DNA of 64,000 bases, taken from positions 368,971-432,970 of the forward strand of contig NZ_JAAAMI010000003.1 in assembly GCF_010500845.1 (NCBI RefSeq), in the 5' to 3' direction. This document shows positions 9,078-17,137 of this stretch, piece by piece. Source of the DNA: Flagellimonas sediminis (GTDB lineage Bacteria; Bacteroidota; Bacteroidia; Flavobacteriales; Flavobacteriaceae). The notes beneath the pieces were generated by a model. It did not search any database. It was not told the DNA's origin and was given only the letters and a program-made list of their open reading frames with translations. Both the position numbers and the translations under genes were made by a program. Within the stretch, counting starts at the first letter, position 1, and the number at the start of each line of letters is the position of its first letter.

Positions 9078-9587
9078 ATGAGAAATGTTAAAAGGATTGC
9101 TGTAGCCCTAATATTGTTTGTGGCGGCTACGGGTTTTGTAAATGCACAGAGTAAGATTGCCCATATCAACGTACAGCAACTGTTGACTGAAATGCCGGAG
9201 ATGAAAGCTGCACAAGCCGAATTGAAAAAATTGCAGGAAACCTATTCAGCGGACATCCAAGGTTCAATGACAGAACTTCAGAATAAATATACCCAGTACT
9301 CTAACGAGGCCACTTCCAAAACGGAAGAAGAAAACCAAAAAAGGGCTCAGGAGCTTCAAGGATTTGAAAAAAATATAGACGAAGCCAGAAATGCTGCCAT
9401 GCAAGCCATGCAACAAAAGCAACAAGAATTGTTCGCTCCCATTTCAGAAAAGGCCAAGGCTGCCATCGAAAAGGTGGCCGCTGCCCAAGGTTTTGATTAC
9501 GTGATCGATGCAAGCCCAGGTTTGAGCTTGATCGTAGCCAAAGGAAAGGATCTTTTACCTGCGGTAAAGAAAGAATTGGGATTCTAA
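9078..9587 (+). CDS. OmpH/Skp-family periplasmic chaperone (short form)
   Basis: At 169 residues this is the standard Skp length. It has a signal peptide (ending GFVNAQ), the strand SKIAHINVQQLL, a long coiled-coil hairpin (about 45-120, rich in Gln, Lys and Glu) and the closing strand GFDYVIDASPGLSLI. It lies 47 bp after the longer paralogue and ends the bamA operon, closed by a strong terminator. The two Skp-like chaperones probably divide client handling, as tandem copies are usual in this phylum. Confidence 0.93.
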   Translation: MRNVKRIAVALILFVAATGFVNAQSKIAHINVQQLLTEMPEMKAAQAELKKLQETYSADIQGSMTELQNKYTQYSNEATSKTEEENQKRAQELQGFEKNIDEARNAAMQAMQQKQQELFAPISEKAKAAIEKVAAAQGFDYVIDASPGLSLIVAKGKDLLPAVKKELGF

Positions 9588-9610
9588 AAACATTAATCTC
9601 TCAATATTGA

Positions 9611-9640
9611 AAAAGCTGGAGTACACCTCCAGCTTTTTTA
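9611..9640 (+). terminator. Rho-independent terminator of the bamA-skp operon
   Basis: An 11-bp perfect stem (AAAAGCTGGAG with CTCCAGCTTTT) with a 5-nt loop, followed by a T run. It ends 18 bp before the stop of the convergent lipoprotein gene. Confidence 0.92.
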
Positions 9641-9658
9641 TTTTATAAAACCATGATA

Positions 9659-10399
9659 TTATTTTACTTCAGATACCCCGTTGAGAACTATATCAATTGA
9701 GCTTATTTTGTCGTCCCAATTTGAGAATAAGGCAGAAGATAAACTTTTGAATCTTTCATGACCAAATATACCTGGTGATATATAGTAGTTAGATATCTCA
9801 ATGCTCTTTCCTTTAAAATCGGCATGTTCATACATGATAACTCGCCTAGTTTGATTATAGTTGGTTGTTCCATACGGGTATTTAAAAGTGGAGGAAATAG
9901 TACATGAACTTGCCTTATCATTGAAATTTACACTTTTTAAATTTTTAAGGTCATCAACTGAATTTATATTCGTCATTATGTTTCCTTTTAGGTAGCTATC
10001 TTGATAAAATTTCACATAAGTGTTGAATGGACCTACAATTGCTGGATTTTTAGAATCGAAATTACTGGCATTTTTCCTTGATTCTAATAACTTTTCATAA
10101 TCGTCGTTATAAAAATTGAATTTTTCTTGCTCATTTTCAAAGAAATAAACAGCTTCTTTGTTTATAACTGTTGCTAGTTCTGGCAGATTGTCAAGTCCTT
10201 TTAATGCATCAGGAATGTCACTTAAGGGTTGTAGATTACCATCAGCATCTTCATAATATTCAATGGTATAAAAAGTTCCTTTGAAATAAAATTTCGATAC
10301 TAATGTTTGATTTTGATCAGTAATTTCTTCTGTAGGTATGCCCTCATTTGAGCAAGAAATGACTAGAATACTCACAAGTAAAAAAAATAATTTTCTCAT
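9659..10399 (-). CDS. lipoprotein with a betagamma-crystallin-like domain
   Basis: A 246-residue predicted lipoprotein (lipobox LVISC, Cys16); the start at ATG 10399 gives a clean signal. The C-terminal half (about 125-240) has two successive Greek-key-like repeats. Each begins with an aromatic-rich strand and a lysine-glycine turn (VKFYQDSYLKG at 129-139; VIMYEHADFKG at 187-197). Each ends in the N/D-N/D-x-x-S/T-S calcium motif of betagamma-crystallins: NDKASS at 160-165 and DDKISS at 229-234. Microbial members bind calcium. The N-terminal half (20-120) resembles nothing I know. Codon and base use are AT-richer than the neighbours, hinting at transfer. The function at the cell surface is unknown. 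Confidence 0.75.
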   Translation of the reverse strand: MRKLFFLLVSILVISCSNEGIPTEEITDQNQTLVSKFYFKGTFYTIEYYEDADGNLQPLSDIPDALKGLDNLPELATVINKEAVYFFENEQEKFNFYNDDYEKLLESRKNASNFDSKNPAIVGPFNTYVKFYQDSYLKGNIMTNINSVDDLKNLKSVNFNDKASSCTISSTFKYPYGTTNYNQTRRVIMYEHADFKGKSIEISNYYISPGIFGHERFKSLSSALFSNWDDKISSIDIVLNGVSEVK

Positions 10400-10481
10400 A
10401 ACTGTCTGTTTTAAAAGTTTTAAATTAAAATTCAGGCCAATTTGTAAAAATTCGAATAACAAAGTTTTGGAAAGATGGTTT

Positions 10482-10515
10482 GATTTATAAATTAGAATCG
10501 GATTTATAAATTAGA
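10482..10515. repeat. tandem 15-bp direct repeat upstream of murI
   Basis: GATTTATAAATTAGA occurs at 10482-10496 and again at 10501-10515, a period of 19 bp. It lies in the spacer between the divergent lipoprotein and murI, 22 bp before the murI ATG. It could be a duplicated AT-rich promoter element or simple slippage. Confidence 0.6.
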
Positions 10516-10536
10516 GATAAAATGATAGGTTAATCA

Positions 10537-11340
10537 ATGAATCATTCTTTAAACCAATATTTGGGTAATGTTGTCGGGATTTTTGATTCAGGGGTGGGGG
10601 GAACCTCCATCTGGAAAGAAGTGGTGAAAATGCTTCCCCATGAAAGCACCCTGTACCTGGCCGATAGTGCCAATGCCCCCTATGGTGAAAAATCAAGGGA
10701 AGAAATTCTCCGTCTGAGCATCAAGAATACAGAACTCCTTTTGGAAAAAGGATCAAAGATTATTGTGGTGGCCTGCAATACAGCAACCACAAATGCCATT
10801 GATTACCTCCGGGAAAATTATCACGTACCATTTATTGGGATAGAACCTGCCATAAAACCTGCGGCATTTCATACAAAGACCAAAAAAGTGGGTGTTCTGG
10901 CCACAAAAGGAACGCTCTCCAGCAGTTTGTTCCATAATACCTCCAAACTCTTTGCCGAAGGGATTACCGTGGTGGAGCAAGAAGGAAAAGGGCTTGTGGA
11001 ATTGATCGAGTCCAACAAAGTGTATTCCACTGAAATGAGGGAGCTTTTGGCCACCTTTTTAGATCCAATGTTGGAACAACAAATCGACTGCCTGGTGTTG
11101 GGATGCACCCATTATCCTTACTTGATTCCCGTATTGAAGGAAATGTTGCCGAATAACGTCACTATCATTGATTCTGGGGAAGCTGTTGCCAGACAAACCA
11201 AAGCCATCTTGGAACAAAACGGGTTATTGGCTCCGGAAACAAACCATCCGAAGTATACCTTGTACACCAACAAGAATGTGGACATCCTGAAAAGTTTTGT
11301 GGATGGGCCTGATTGCGAGGTTTCGTACCTCGATTTTTGA
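10537..11340 (+). CDS. murI: glutamate racemase
   Basis: Interconverts L- and D-glutamate, supplying D-Glu for peptidoglycan. The 267-residue protein has the cofactor-independent racemase signature: GIFDSGVGG near 14-22, the first catalytic cysteine in VACNTAT near residue 75, and the second in GCTHYPYL near residue 189. The ADSANAPYG segment is also typical. The gene is separated by only 3 bp from the stop of convergent folA, with no intervening terminator visible. Confidence 0.96.
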   Translation: MNHSLNQYLGNVVGIFDSGVGGTSIWKEVVKMLPHESTLYLADSANAPYGEKSREEILRLSIKNTELLLEKGSKIIVVACNTATTNAIDYLRENYHVPFIGIEPAIKPAAFHTKTKKVGVLATKGTLSSSLFHNTSKLFAEGITVVEQEGKGLVELIESNKVYSTEMRELLATFLDPMLEQQIDCLVLGCTHYPYLIPVLKEMLPNNVTIIDSGEAVARQTKAILEQNGLLAPETNHPKYTLYTNKNVDILKSFVDGPDCEVSYLDF

Positions 11341-11343
11341 TTT

Positions 11344-11835
11344 CTATTTTCGTTTATAGGTCAGGTAGGTAAAACTATATTGGTGCCTATCATCCTTTGG
11401 ATGATGTTCCTCGTTGACCAATTCCCATTCCTTTTCATCGATCACAGGAAAAAAAGCATCCGCCTCGAATGTTGCGTGTACGCGGGTAAGTTCAATGTCC
11501 GTAGCAATGGTCATAGACTGTTTGTAGATTTCACCACCACCGATGATGAAGGCCGTTTCCCCTTCATGAACCAAATCAATGGCTTCCTCCAGGGAATGTA
11601 CTATGGTGCAAGGGAATTTTGTCTGGTAATCCTTGTCCCGTGTTATGGCGATATGTTCACGGTCCGGAAGTGGCTTTGGGAAGCTTTCCAGCGTTTTTCT
11701 GCCCATGATGATCTTATGGCCCGATGTAATCGTCTTGAATCGTTTAAAATCATCGGGAAGATGCCAGACCAAGTCATTGTCCTTGCCCAGGGCATTGTTC
11801 TCCGCGGCTGCGGCAATAATGATCAATCGCTTCAT
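11344..11835 (-). CDS. folA: dihydrofolate reductase
   Basis: Reduces dihydrofolate to tetrahydrofolate with NADPH, recycling the folate oxidised by thymidylate synthase (thyA lies at 17.8 kb). The 163 residues carry the family motifs: NNALGKDNDLVWHLPDDFKRF near 13-33 with the catalytic Asp, IMGRKTLES near 44, and the cofactor-binding IIGGGEIY near 97. The start overlaps the end of the upstream 2TM gene by 4 bp (ATGA), so the two are translationally coupled. Confidence 0.96.
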   Translation of the reverse strand: MKRLIIIAAAAENNALGKDNDLVWHLPDDFKRFKTITSGHKIIMGRKTLESFPKPLPDREHIAITRDKDYQTKFPCTIVHSLEEAIDLVHEGETAFIIGGGEIYKQSMTIATDIELTRVHATFEADAFFPVIDEKEWELVNEEHHPKDDRHQYSFTYLTYKRK

Positions 11836-12224
11836 TGATCTTTTTTTTTATTGATGTTGGAAAGGGGAAATTCGGTCTCGATTTCTTTTTGGATTTCGGC
11901 AATGCGTTTCTTCTGCAAGGCCACCAATTTTTCCCGCTGCTGGCGTTCCCAGTCCTGTCCCATGAACCTATGCGTTACGAACACGTTAAAGGCATGGATC
12001 ACGAACAAAAAGGCCCAAAAGGTAATGGCCCAAATAAACCAATCGTAGGAATCCCCATACTTGAGGATTTTGTTGATCAGAACCAAAAAAACACTGCCGA
12101 TCAAAAAAACCACAAAGTGGGAGAACAGCCGTTTCTTTTGTTTGATGCGTTTATGGGCATTCTCCAAAAGCTCGTGCTGCTCCAGATCCAATTCAGGTGT
12201 TTTCTTTTTTCCGAATGACAACAT
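11832..12224 (-). CDS. 2TM-domain membrane protein
   Basis: A 130-residue protein: a short charged N-terminus, two hydrophobic segments (about 33-52 and 62-82) and a long basic helical tail with a WERQQREK-type sequence. This is the pattern of the bacterial 2TM domain. I use ATG 12224, as the family begins close to FGKKK; an in-frame ATG lies 20 codons upstream. The 2TM domain is found alone or fused to LytTR regulators. No function is known for the stand-alone form. It is cotranscribed with folA by overlap. Confidence 0.75.
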   Translation of the reverse strand: MLSFGKKKTPELDLEQHELLENAHKRIKQKKRLFSHFVVFLIGSVFLVLINKILKYGDSYDWFIWAITFWAFLFVIHAFNVFVTHRFMGQDWERQQREKLVALQKKRIAEIQKEIETEFPLSNINKKKDQ

Positions 12225-12278
12225 GGAATGGCTATCTTTAACAACAAATATAGTTGAATTGTATCCAAATACCCCGTA

Positions 12279-13370
12279 ATGCAAAATCTGAGAAAAAAAT
12301 TCCCTGTTCTAAACCAATACATTTATGCCAACACGGCTTCTGCAGGACTTTTGAGCGAAGACCTCATGGAATGGAGGCAAGGCCATGACCTGGACTACCT
12401 TATTGGCGGTAGTGAGATGAAGAACAAGGGATTTGCGCACATGCCCGAAATCAAGAAAACGGTCGGAAGGTTTTTTCATTGTAAGCCCGAAAATGTGGCC
12501 TTGGTTCCCAATTTCAGTTTGGGACTCAATTTGTTGTTGGAAGGCCTTCCCAAGGATAAAACAGTATTGCTGCTGCATAACGATTATCCCTCGGTGAACT
12601 GGCCTTTCGAGACCCGAAACTTTAAAAGGGAGTATGTGGATATCGATGAGCATATGGAGGAGCGCATACATGAAAAACTAAAAACCGGAAAAATAGATAT
12701 TCTGGCCTTGAGTTTGGTGCAATGGGTGAACGGGGTAAAAATTGATCTTGACTTTTTAAAGCAGGTGAAAAAGGATTTCCCCGATGTGATGATCATGGCG
12801 GACGGAACCCAGTACTTGGGAATGGAACCTTTTGATTTTGAGGCTTCGGGGGTGGATATTCTAGGGGCCAGCGCCTACAAATGGCTATTGGCGGGTTATG
12901 GCAATGGTTTTTTCCTGATAAAGGATGGTATAAAGGACCAATTTGAATTAAAAGGCATAGGCAACGGTTCCGTGAACAACGACCTCTCCAAGCGTGACAG
13001 CATCCCGTTCTGTAAGTTCTTGGAGCCTGGCCACTTGGACTCCTTCAACTTTGGAAGTTTAGAATTTGCCCTTAATTTTTTGGATGAGATCGGTCTAGAG
13101 AACGTTCAGGCCCAGCTCCAGAAATTGTCCAATAGGGCCATGACCGCATTCTCCGATCTAGGGCTGCTTCAACCTTTTGTAAGTCAGAGAAAACAGCACA
13201 GTACCATTTTCAATATAAAGGACGATAAAAAGCTTTTCGATAAATTGACCGAAGAAAATGTGGTGGTTTCACCAAGGGGAGGAGGGGTGCGATTGAGCTT
13301 CCATTTTTACAATACGGAGGAAGAAGTGGATGTTATTGCCACACTTCTAAAACGTTGGATGTCAAAATAA
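12279..13370 (+). CDS. class V aminotransferase-fold PLP enzyme
   Basis: A 363-residue fold-type I PLP enzyme of the cysteine desulfurase/kynureninase-like superfamily. The likely PLP lysine is in SASAYKWLLAGYG near residue 204, preceded by the cofactor-binding MADGTQYLG aspartate near 170. It lacks the mobile catalytic Cys loop of NifS/IscS in an obvious form, so it is not confidently a desulfurase. It is divergent from the 2TM gene with a 54-bp shared spacer. Substrate unknown. Confidence 0.8.
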   Translation: MQNLRKKFPVLNQYIYANTASAGLLSEDLMEWRQGHDLDYLIGGSEMKNKGFAHMPEIKKTVGRFFHCKPENVALVPNFSLGLNLLLEGLPKDKTVLLLHNDYPSVNWPFETRNFKREYVDIDEHMEERIHEKLKTGKIDILALSLVQWVNGVKIDLDFLKQVKKDFPDVMIMADGTQYLGMEPFDFEASGVDILGASAYKWLLAGYGNGFFLIKDGIKDQFELKGIGNGSVNNDLSKRDSIPFCKFLEPGHLDSFNFGSLEFALNFLDEIGLENVQAQLQKLSNRAMTAFSDLGLLQPFVSQRKQHSTIFNIKDDKKLFDKLTEENVVVSPRGGGVRLSFHFYNTEEEVDVIATLLKRWMSK

Positions 13371-13396
13371 TAATTGGTAAAAATCCATGATCTAAT

Positions 13397-13444
13397 TTGA
13401 TAAAAGTAACCCTATTGTTAGGTGCATTTTATCAATATGATAAA
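13397..13444. repeat. three overlapping TGATAA inverted repeats upstream of the CBM48 gene
   Basis: TTGATAAAA (13397-13405) is mirrored by TTTTATCAA (13427-13435). The same right arm is also mirrored by TGATAAA (13438-13444, a 7-bp arm across a 3-nt spacer). The two pairings are mutually exclusive, so the stretch could be an operator with several half-sites or an RNA switching between two hairpins. No protein is known to bind it. Confidence 0.5.
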
Positions 13445-13513
13445 TCGGTGGTAACTAATTGTAAATAAGCAGTTTTATGTATTGCTTTGTGGTGGAATTA
13501 AAATTTTGGTACC

Positions 13514-13810
13514 ATGGCAATTAAGAAACAATACCTAAAGAGCAAGCCTGTTTGCAAGGTCACTTTCAGTGTTCCTGCGGATGAGGCGGAAACCGTTGCG
13601 GTAGTCGGCGATTTCAACAAGTGGAACCCCAAGGGCAGCGGATTGAAAAAATTGAAGGATGGAACCTTCAAGGGAACTTTTGAACTTCCTGTGGAGAACA
13701 CCTATGAGTTCAGATATTTGATAGATGGCAACTATACCAACGATGCTGAGGCCGATCGTTTCCAATGGAACGAGTATGCCGGCACGGAAAACGCCGTTTT
13801 GGAAGTATAA
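13514..13810 (+). CDS. small isoamylase-N/CBM48 (AMPK-type glycogen-binding) domain protein
   Basis: A 98-residue protein made of one CBM48/E-set domain: KVTFSVPADEAETVAVVGDFNKWNP (a strand followed by the conserved GDFNxW glycogen-binding turn), then GTFKGTFELP and YEFRYLIDGNY. Such stand-alone domains are common in Bacteroidota and probably bind alpha-glucan or act as a small scaffold; no catalytic domain is present. It has its own leader with unusual inverted repeats and is followed by a terminator. Confidence 0.9.
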   Translation: MAIKKQYLKSKPVCKVTFSVPADEAETVAVVGDFNKWNPKGSGLKKLKDGTFKGTFELPVENTYEFRYLIDGNYTNDAEADRFQWNEYAGTENAVLEV

Positions 13811-13834
13811 CTTTTTAGAAAGGTAATTTTAATG

Positions 13835-13874
13835 CACCGTCATCGGTTTCCCCAAGCTGATGGCGGTTTTTTTT
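13835..13874 (+). terminator. Rho-independent terminator of the CBM48 gene
   Basis: An imperfect stem (ACCGTCATC... with ...GATGGCGGT, containing one G-T type pair) closed by a short loop and followed by eight T residues. Confidence 0.85.
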
Positions 13875-13895
13875 ACCCTGAACTTGATTCAGGGT
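13875..13895. repeat. short near-palindromic intergenic repeat
   Basis: ACCCTGAA and TTCAGGGT flank a 5-nt centre (ACCCTGAACTTGATTCAGGGT type), directly after the terminator. It resembles the REP-like intergenic palindromes scattered through many Bacteroidota genomes. It is located between convergent genes. Confidence 0.5.
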
Positions 13896-13935
13896 CTCAC
13901 CATCTTCACATTTTTACCCTTCAAAAAAACGTTTT

Positions 13936-14769
13936 TTACTTATGGGTCTCGTTGAGGTACTTTAGGCCTTTGTAAAGTGCCGGTAGTGGCACCGACCGAT
14001 GGTTTTCGGCTTCAAAATAATCTTGTTTTACCTGAAGTTTGTCGCGCCAGCGCTCCTCCATCATCGCTACAAATTGGTCGTGTCGCTTTTTGTTCCGCTC
14101 GTAATTGGTCTCGCCTTGGTTGGCCGTGGCCCAGTATAATTTTTTGTTGATGGAGGTCGGGGTCATTGAAGCCATTTTACTTTCCATGGTGGTTTCGTCC
14201 CACCAAATACTGGGATCGATGGCCAAATAGGCATTAAACACACTGTTGGGGTCCAAATAGGCATTTACGGTCAACAAGCCACCGAGGGAGTGCCCTATCA
14301 AGGTACGATGTGGGGCTGCACGATAATGGTTCTCTACATAAGGAATCAATTCCTTTTCAATAAAATCCAGGAATTTTTTGCCCCCACCCATGGTGTTGGC
14401 ACGCTTGGTCTGCAATTTGGTAATGGTGAAATCCCGTTCGCGATCCACATTTTCGATGGCCACCACAATGGTTTCCGGCATCAGGTAGTTGCGGTTGGTA
14501 CGGGAACCCATAAATTGGACAATGGCCGATGTGGTTTCAAAGTGGACATATCCGTCCAATAAAATAATAATTGGATATTGAGTGTCAGATTTTGAAGGAT
14601 CGCTATAGGAGTGGGGAAGACTCACCAAAATGGATCTTTCCTCATTGAGGATGGTGGAGTGTACAGAAATGGAATGGCCCAGTTCTATGGGTTTTCCAAC
14701 TTGACCTACAACTATTAACCTGCTGAAAAGGAGAAGGAAAAATAGTGGGATAAGGAATCGTTTCTTCAA
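13936..14769 (-). CDS. secreted esterase, PF00756 (esterase D/IroE-like) family
   Basis: A 277-residue protein with a signal peptide (KKRFLIPLFFLLLF...VVGQ) and an alpha/beta-hydrolase core. The nucleophile elbow is GHSLGG near residue 167, preceded by YPIIILLDG near 64. The acid and base residues lie in the C-terminal third (a His in AENHRSVPLP near 258). Members hydrolyse siderophore esters, S-formylglutathione or acyl sugars; the substrate here cannot be told. It has no siderophore genes beside it. Probably periplasmic. Confidence 0.85.
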   Translation of the reverse strand: MKKRFLIPLFFLLLFSRLIVVGQVGKPIELGHSISVHSTILNEERSILVSLPHSYSDPSKSDTQYPIIILLDGYVHFETTSAIVQFMGSRTNRNYLMPETIVVAIENVDRERDFTITKLQTKRANTMGGGKKFLDFIEKELIPYVENHYRAAPHRTLIGHSLGGLLTVNAYLDPNSVFNAYLAIDPSIWWDETTMESKMASMTPTSINKKLYWATANQGETNYERNKKRHDQFVAMMEERWRDKLQVKQDYFEAENHRSVPLPALYKGLKYLNETHK

Positions 14770-14837
14770 GGGAACTTGTGGTTAGTAGGCTTTTTGTTGC
14801 ATATTTCAATGGCTCGAAACCAGTTTTTGTTAGGTGC

Positions 14838-15050
14838 CTATGCCTTTTCTATTTCCGTCATAATTTCCCTCACTTTCTCCATATCCTCTTTTGCAACTTG
14901 AAGTTCCGCAACAAAGGTGGCCATGTGGCTCATGACCTGCGTGGTGTGTTCGTTGCGCAAAAAGCATTGGATGCCTTCAGCTTCCAGCCTGCTCTTCAAG
15001 GGGAGCAAATCGGTTTCATAGTGCGAACTTTTAATGGTAACCCAACTCAT
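14838..15050 (-). CDS. DUF2007 (putative signal-transducing) small protein
   Basis: A 70-residue cytoplasmic protein matching the DUF2007 pattern: an N-terminal strand (WVTIKSS), ETDLLPLKSRLEAEGI with a following strand CFLRNEH, and a C-terminal helix (KEDMEKVREIM). The domain resembles a small ferredoxin-like fold seen at the N-terminus of some regulators. Function unknown. The start at ATG 15050 fits the usual position. Confidence 0.82.
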   Translation of the reverse strand: MSWVTIKSSHYETDLLPLKSRLEAEGIQCFLRNEHTTQVMSHMATFVAELQVAKEDMEKVREIMTEIEKA

Positions 15051-15182
15051 AGTGTTTCATTTTTACGGCTTGTATAGCCCAAATCCTTATGTATTAAAGA
15101 TAGTTGATATAAAGACGAGGTACAAGGATTTGCTTGCAATCGGTTCCAAGGCCCATGGCTTTGGATCGGGAAAACGTGAATA

Positions 15183-15533
15183 CTACTTCCTTAATATTTT
15201 CTCCATGGCCTTGCCCTTGGCCAGTTCGTCCACCAGCTTGTCCAAATACCGGATTTTTTTCATGAGTCCGTCTTCCATTTCTTCTACCCGATACCCACAG
15301 ATCACCCCCGTTATTTTGTCAACATTCGGGTTCAATCGGGGTGCTTCTCCAAAAAAAGTCTCAAAATCTATACGGTTATCTAAAATGTGTTGCAGCGCTT
15401 TTTGGTCGTAGCCGGTCAACCATTGGATGATGGTATCCACCTCCTCCTTGGTGCGGCCTTTTTTCTCTGCTTTGGTGATATAATGTGGATATACACTGGC
15501 AACCGAGGTGGTAAAGATTCTGTGTTTGTCCAT
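15183..15533 (-). CDS. DUF2200 family protein
   Basis: A 116-residue cytoplasmic protein with the DUF2200 signature: [24 protein letters not shown] near 4-28, then [12 protein letters not shown] and [12 protein letters not shown] choose ATG 15533, since the family starts a few residues before HRIF; an in-frame ATG nine codons upstream is less likely. The function is unknown across the family. It lies downstream of the DinB-like gene on the same strand with a 35-bp gap. Confidence 0.85.
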   Translation of the reverse strand: MDKHRIFTTSVASVYPHYITKAEKKGRTKEEVDTIIQWLTGYDQKALQHILDNRIDFETFFGEAPRLNPNVDKITGVICGYRVEEMEDGLMKKIRYLDKLVDELAKGKAMEKILRK

Positions 15534-15568
15534 GATGGCTTGTTTAGTATTAATTGACAACTAGCAAT

Positions 15569-16063
15569 TTAAGGGTTTTTCTCTTTCAGAAATTTGATGA
15601 TAAGGCCCAACTGCCCCAAATGGTACACATCATGGTGTAACATACCATTTACTAGAAAGCTGTATGTGTAGTCGCCCTTAAAGTCGATATCGTAATAGGT
15701 TTGTGAAAGAAATGCATCTTCTTTGTTTTTAAGCAAAGTGATGAGTTCCTTCAAGGTGTCATCGTATTCCTTTTGGATCTGCTCCCAACCTTTTTGTTTT
15801 AGGATGTCGTTGGGCAACCAATTTTCTGGGCAATCGTCCGTTTTGCTGCCTTGGCCCGTTTTGATTTTCAGCAAGGCCTCTTTTCGCCAAAAAGTGAGGT
15901 GCGAAATGGTCTCAGCAATACTGTGCAAACCTTCCAAAGGTCTTTTAAACACGAGGTCTGCATCCACATCGGCTAGCTTACTGGCAAAGGAATTGCCTAC
16001 CCAAGGGTAACCGTCCTGGATTTCCTCAAATTGTGCGATGGTGTATTGGATAAGCGGGTTCAT
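15569..16063 (-). CDS. DinB-fold protein (DinB/YfiT-like metal-dependent superfamily)
   Basis: A 164-residue four-helix protein. The expected three metal-binding histidines are visible: His in HSIAETISHLTFWR near 46-54 and the pair in HHDVYHLGQLGL near 142-147. The superfamily includes thiol-dependent transferases and many proteins without known activity. No partner genes suggest a substrate. ATG 16063 is the natural start. Confidence 0.85.
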   Translation of the reverse strand: MNPLIQYTIAQFEEIQDGYPWVGNSFASKLADVDADLVFKRPLEGLHSIAETISHLTFWRKEALLKIKTGQGSKTDDCPENWLPNDILKQKGWEQIQKEYDDTLKELITLLKNKEDAFLSQTYYDIDFKGDYTYSFLVNGMLHHDVYHLGQLGLIIKFLKEKNP

Positions 16064-16153
16064 GGATTTGTTTTATTAGCTGAAGTTAAAAAAAATAAAT
16101 ACAGTCATAATTGATTATGACGGTTTATCCAATCAGGGATTTTACATTTGGGC

Positions 16154-16348
16154 ATGACCCAAAAGGAGATAATATTTTCGGATTTGTTTGAAGATGCCTA
16201 TGGCTCCCCTGCCGAACTGGCCAACATACTGGACTTGGGTCTGGAAATGCTCTTTTATGTGGAGGAAGGAGCGTTTTCCCAAAGGGAAATCCAACAAGTG
16301 GTTACCGCGTTACGGGATATTAATGGGGTTTTGAGGGGAAAATCTTGA
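16154..16348 (+). CDS. small conserved-type hypothetical protein
   Basis: A 64-residue acidic protein starting at ATG 16154 (an in-frame TTG lies two codons earlier). It is helical by composition (SDLFEDAYGSPAELANILDLGLEMLFYVEEG...REIQQVVTALRDINGVL). No signal, membrane segment or metal site is visible. A TAnnTTTG box (TACATTTG, 16143-16150) almost abuts the start, which would make the mRNA nearly leaderless. I do not recognise the family. It is a real gene by codon pattern rather than by homology. Confidence 0.5.
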   Translation: MTQKEIIFSDLFEDAYGSPAELANILDLGLEMLFYVEEGAFSQREIQQVVTALRDINGVLRGKS

Positions 16349-16355
16349 ACTTGTG

Positions 16356-17105
16356 TTATATCGAAGGCTCATACATTATGGGTTTTAGTTTTAATGTTAA
16401 GGGGTCAACTATCATTTGTTCATATCTTGGCATATGACCAATGTTATTGAAAAACGAAATAGTTTTCAATTGGTCAAATTCTAGTGATTTATATCCAAAA
16501 ATGACCTTGGATATCAATTTTGGATTAAAAGGAACATCCAAGTTTTTTCCATCATTAGTAATTTTTAAATCCATTAGGTTTTTGACGTAGCGAATATCAA
16601 AAACAAGGCGTACTTCTTCCTCGTAATCCCAAATATTACTTTTATTTGTTACCACAAACATGCCCAATTCCCCTTCTTTTATTTTTTTTAAATTTCTTTT
16701 TTCAAGTAGGCTTTCTGGGTAAACGACTTCCGAAGGACTACCACAATAGTCATGTTTTGAGAAATCTATTTCAAAACAGACTTGCGTATGAGATTTTCCA
16801 TAATGTGCCCACATCAAATATGACTTTTCAGTAGTATAGGTTTTTGAAAAACAACATATATATGTTGATGAAAAGGCTCTTTCAAATGCAATCTTTGTAG
16901 CATGTTGAATAAGCTTATGTCCTTTTTTGGATAAGTTTTCCCAATCCAAATCCATCAAAAATGGACTATTATCTAAAGGGTCATTGAATTGGTCTGCCCT
17001 TGAAAACCTTAGTCTTTGGTTTTCAATTGTACTATAAAGGCCATCAAAGGAAATAAATCGATATGATTTATCTCGATACGTGTTAAAAAGGGAATCATCC
17101 GACAT
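16356..17105 (-). CDS. DUF2971 domain protein
   Basis: A 249-residue cytoplasmic protein with the DUF2971 landmarks: YRFISFDGLYSTIENQRL near 15-32, FSRADQFNDPLD near 34-45, the core CFSKTYTTEKSYLMWAHYG near 85-103, and YEEEVRLVFD near 163. DUF2971 proteins have no settled biochemistry. They are patchily distributed and often turn up in accessory or defence-type islands. This copy is clearly AT-richer than thyA and the HAD gene next to it, which fits horizontal acquisition. It is a single gene without an obvious partner. Confidence 0.78.
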   Translation of the reverse strand: MSDDSLFNTYRDKSYRFISFDGLYSTIENQRLRFSRADQFNDPLDNSPFLMDLDWENLSKKGHKLIQHATKIAFERAFSSTYICCFSKTYTTEKSYLMWAHYGKSHTQVCFEIDFSKHDYCGSPSEVVYPESLLEKRNLKKIKEGELGMFVVTNKSNIWDYEEEVRLVFDIRYVKNLMDLKITNDGKNLDVPFNPKLISKVIFGYKSLEFDQLKTISFFNNIGHMPRYEQMIVDPLTLKLKPIMYEPSI

Positions 17106-17137
17106 GCTTGTCCCATATTTTCAGAGAAAAAAGATAA

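Noticed and set aside
12279..13370. Calling the class V aminotransferase a cysteine desulfurase for the sulfur pathway
   Set aside because: It lies 30 kb from the cys cluster and I see no clear catalytic cysteine loop.
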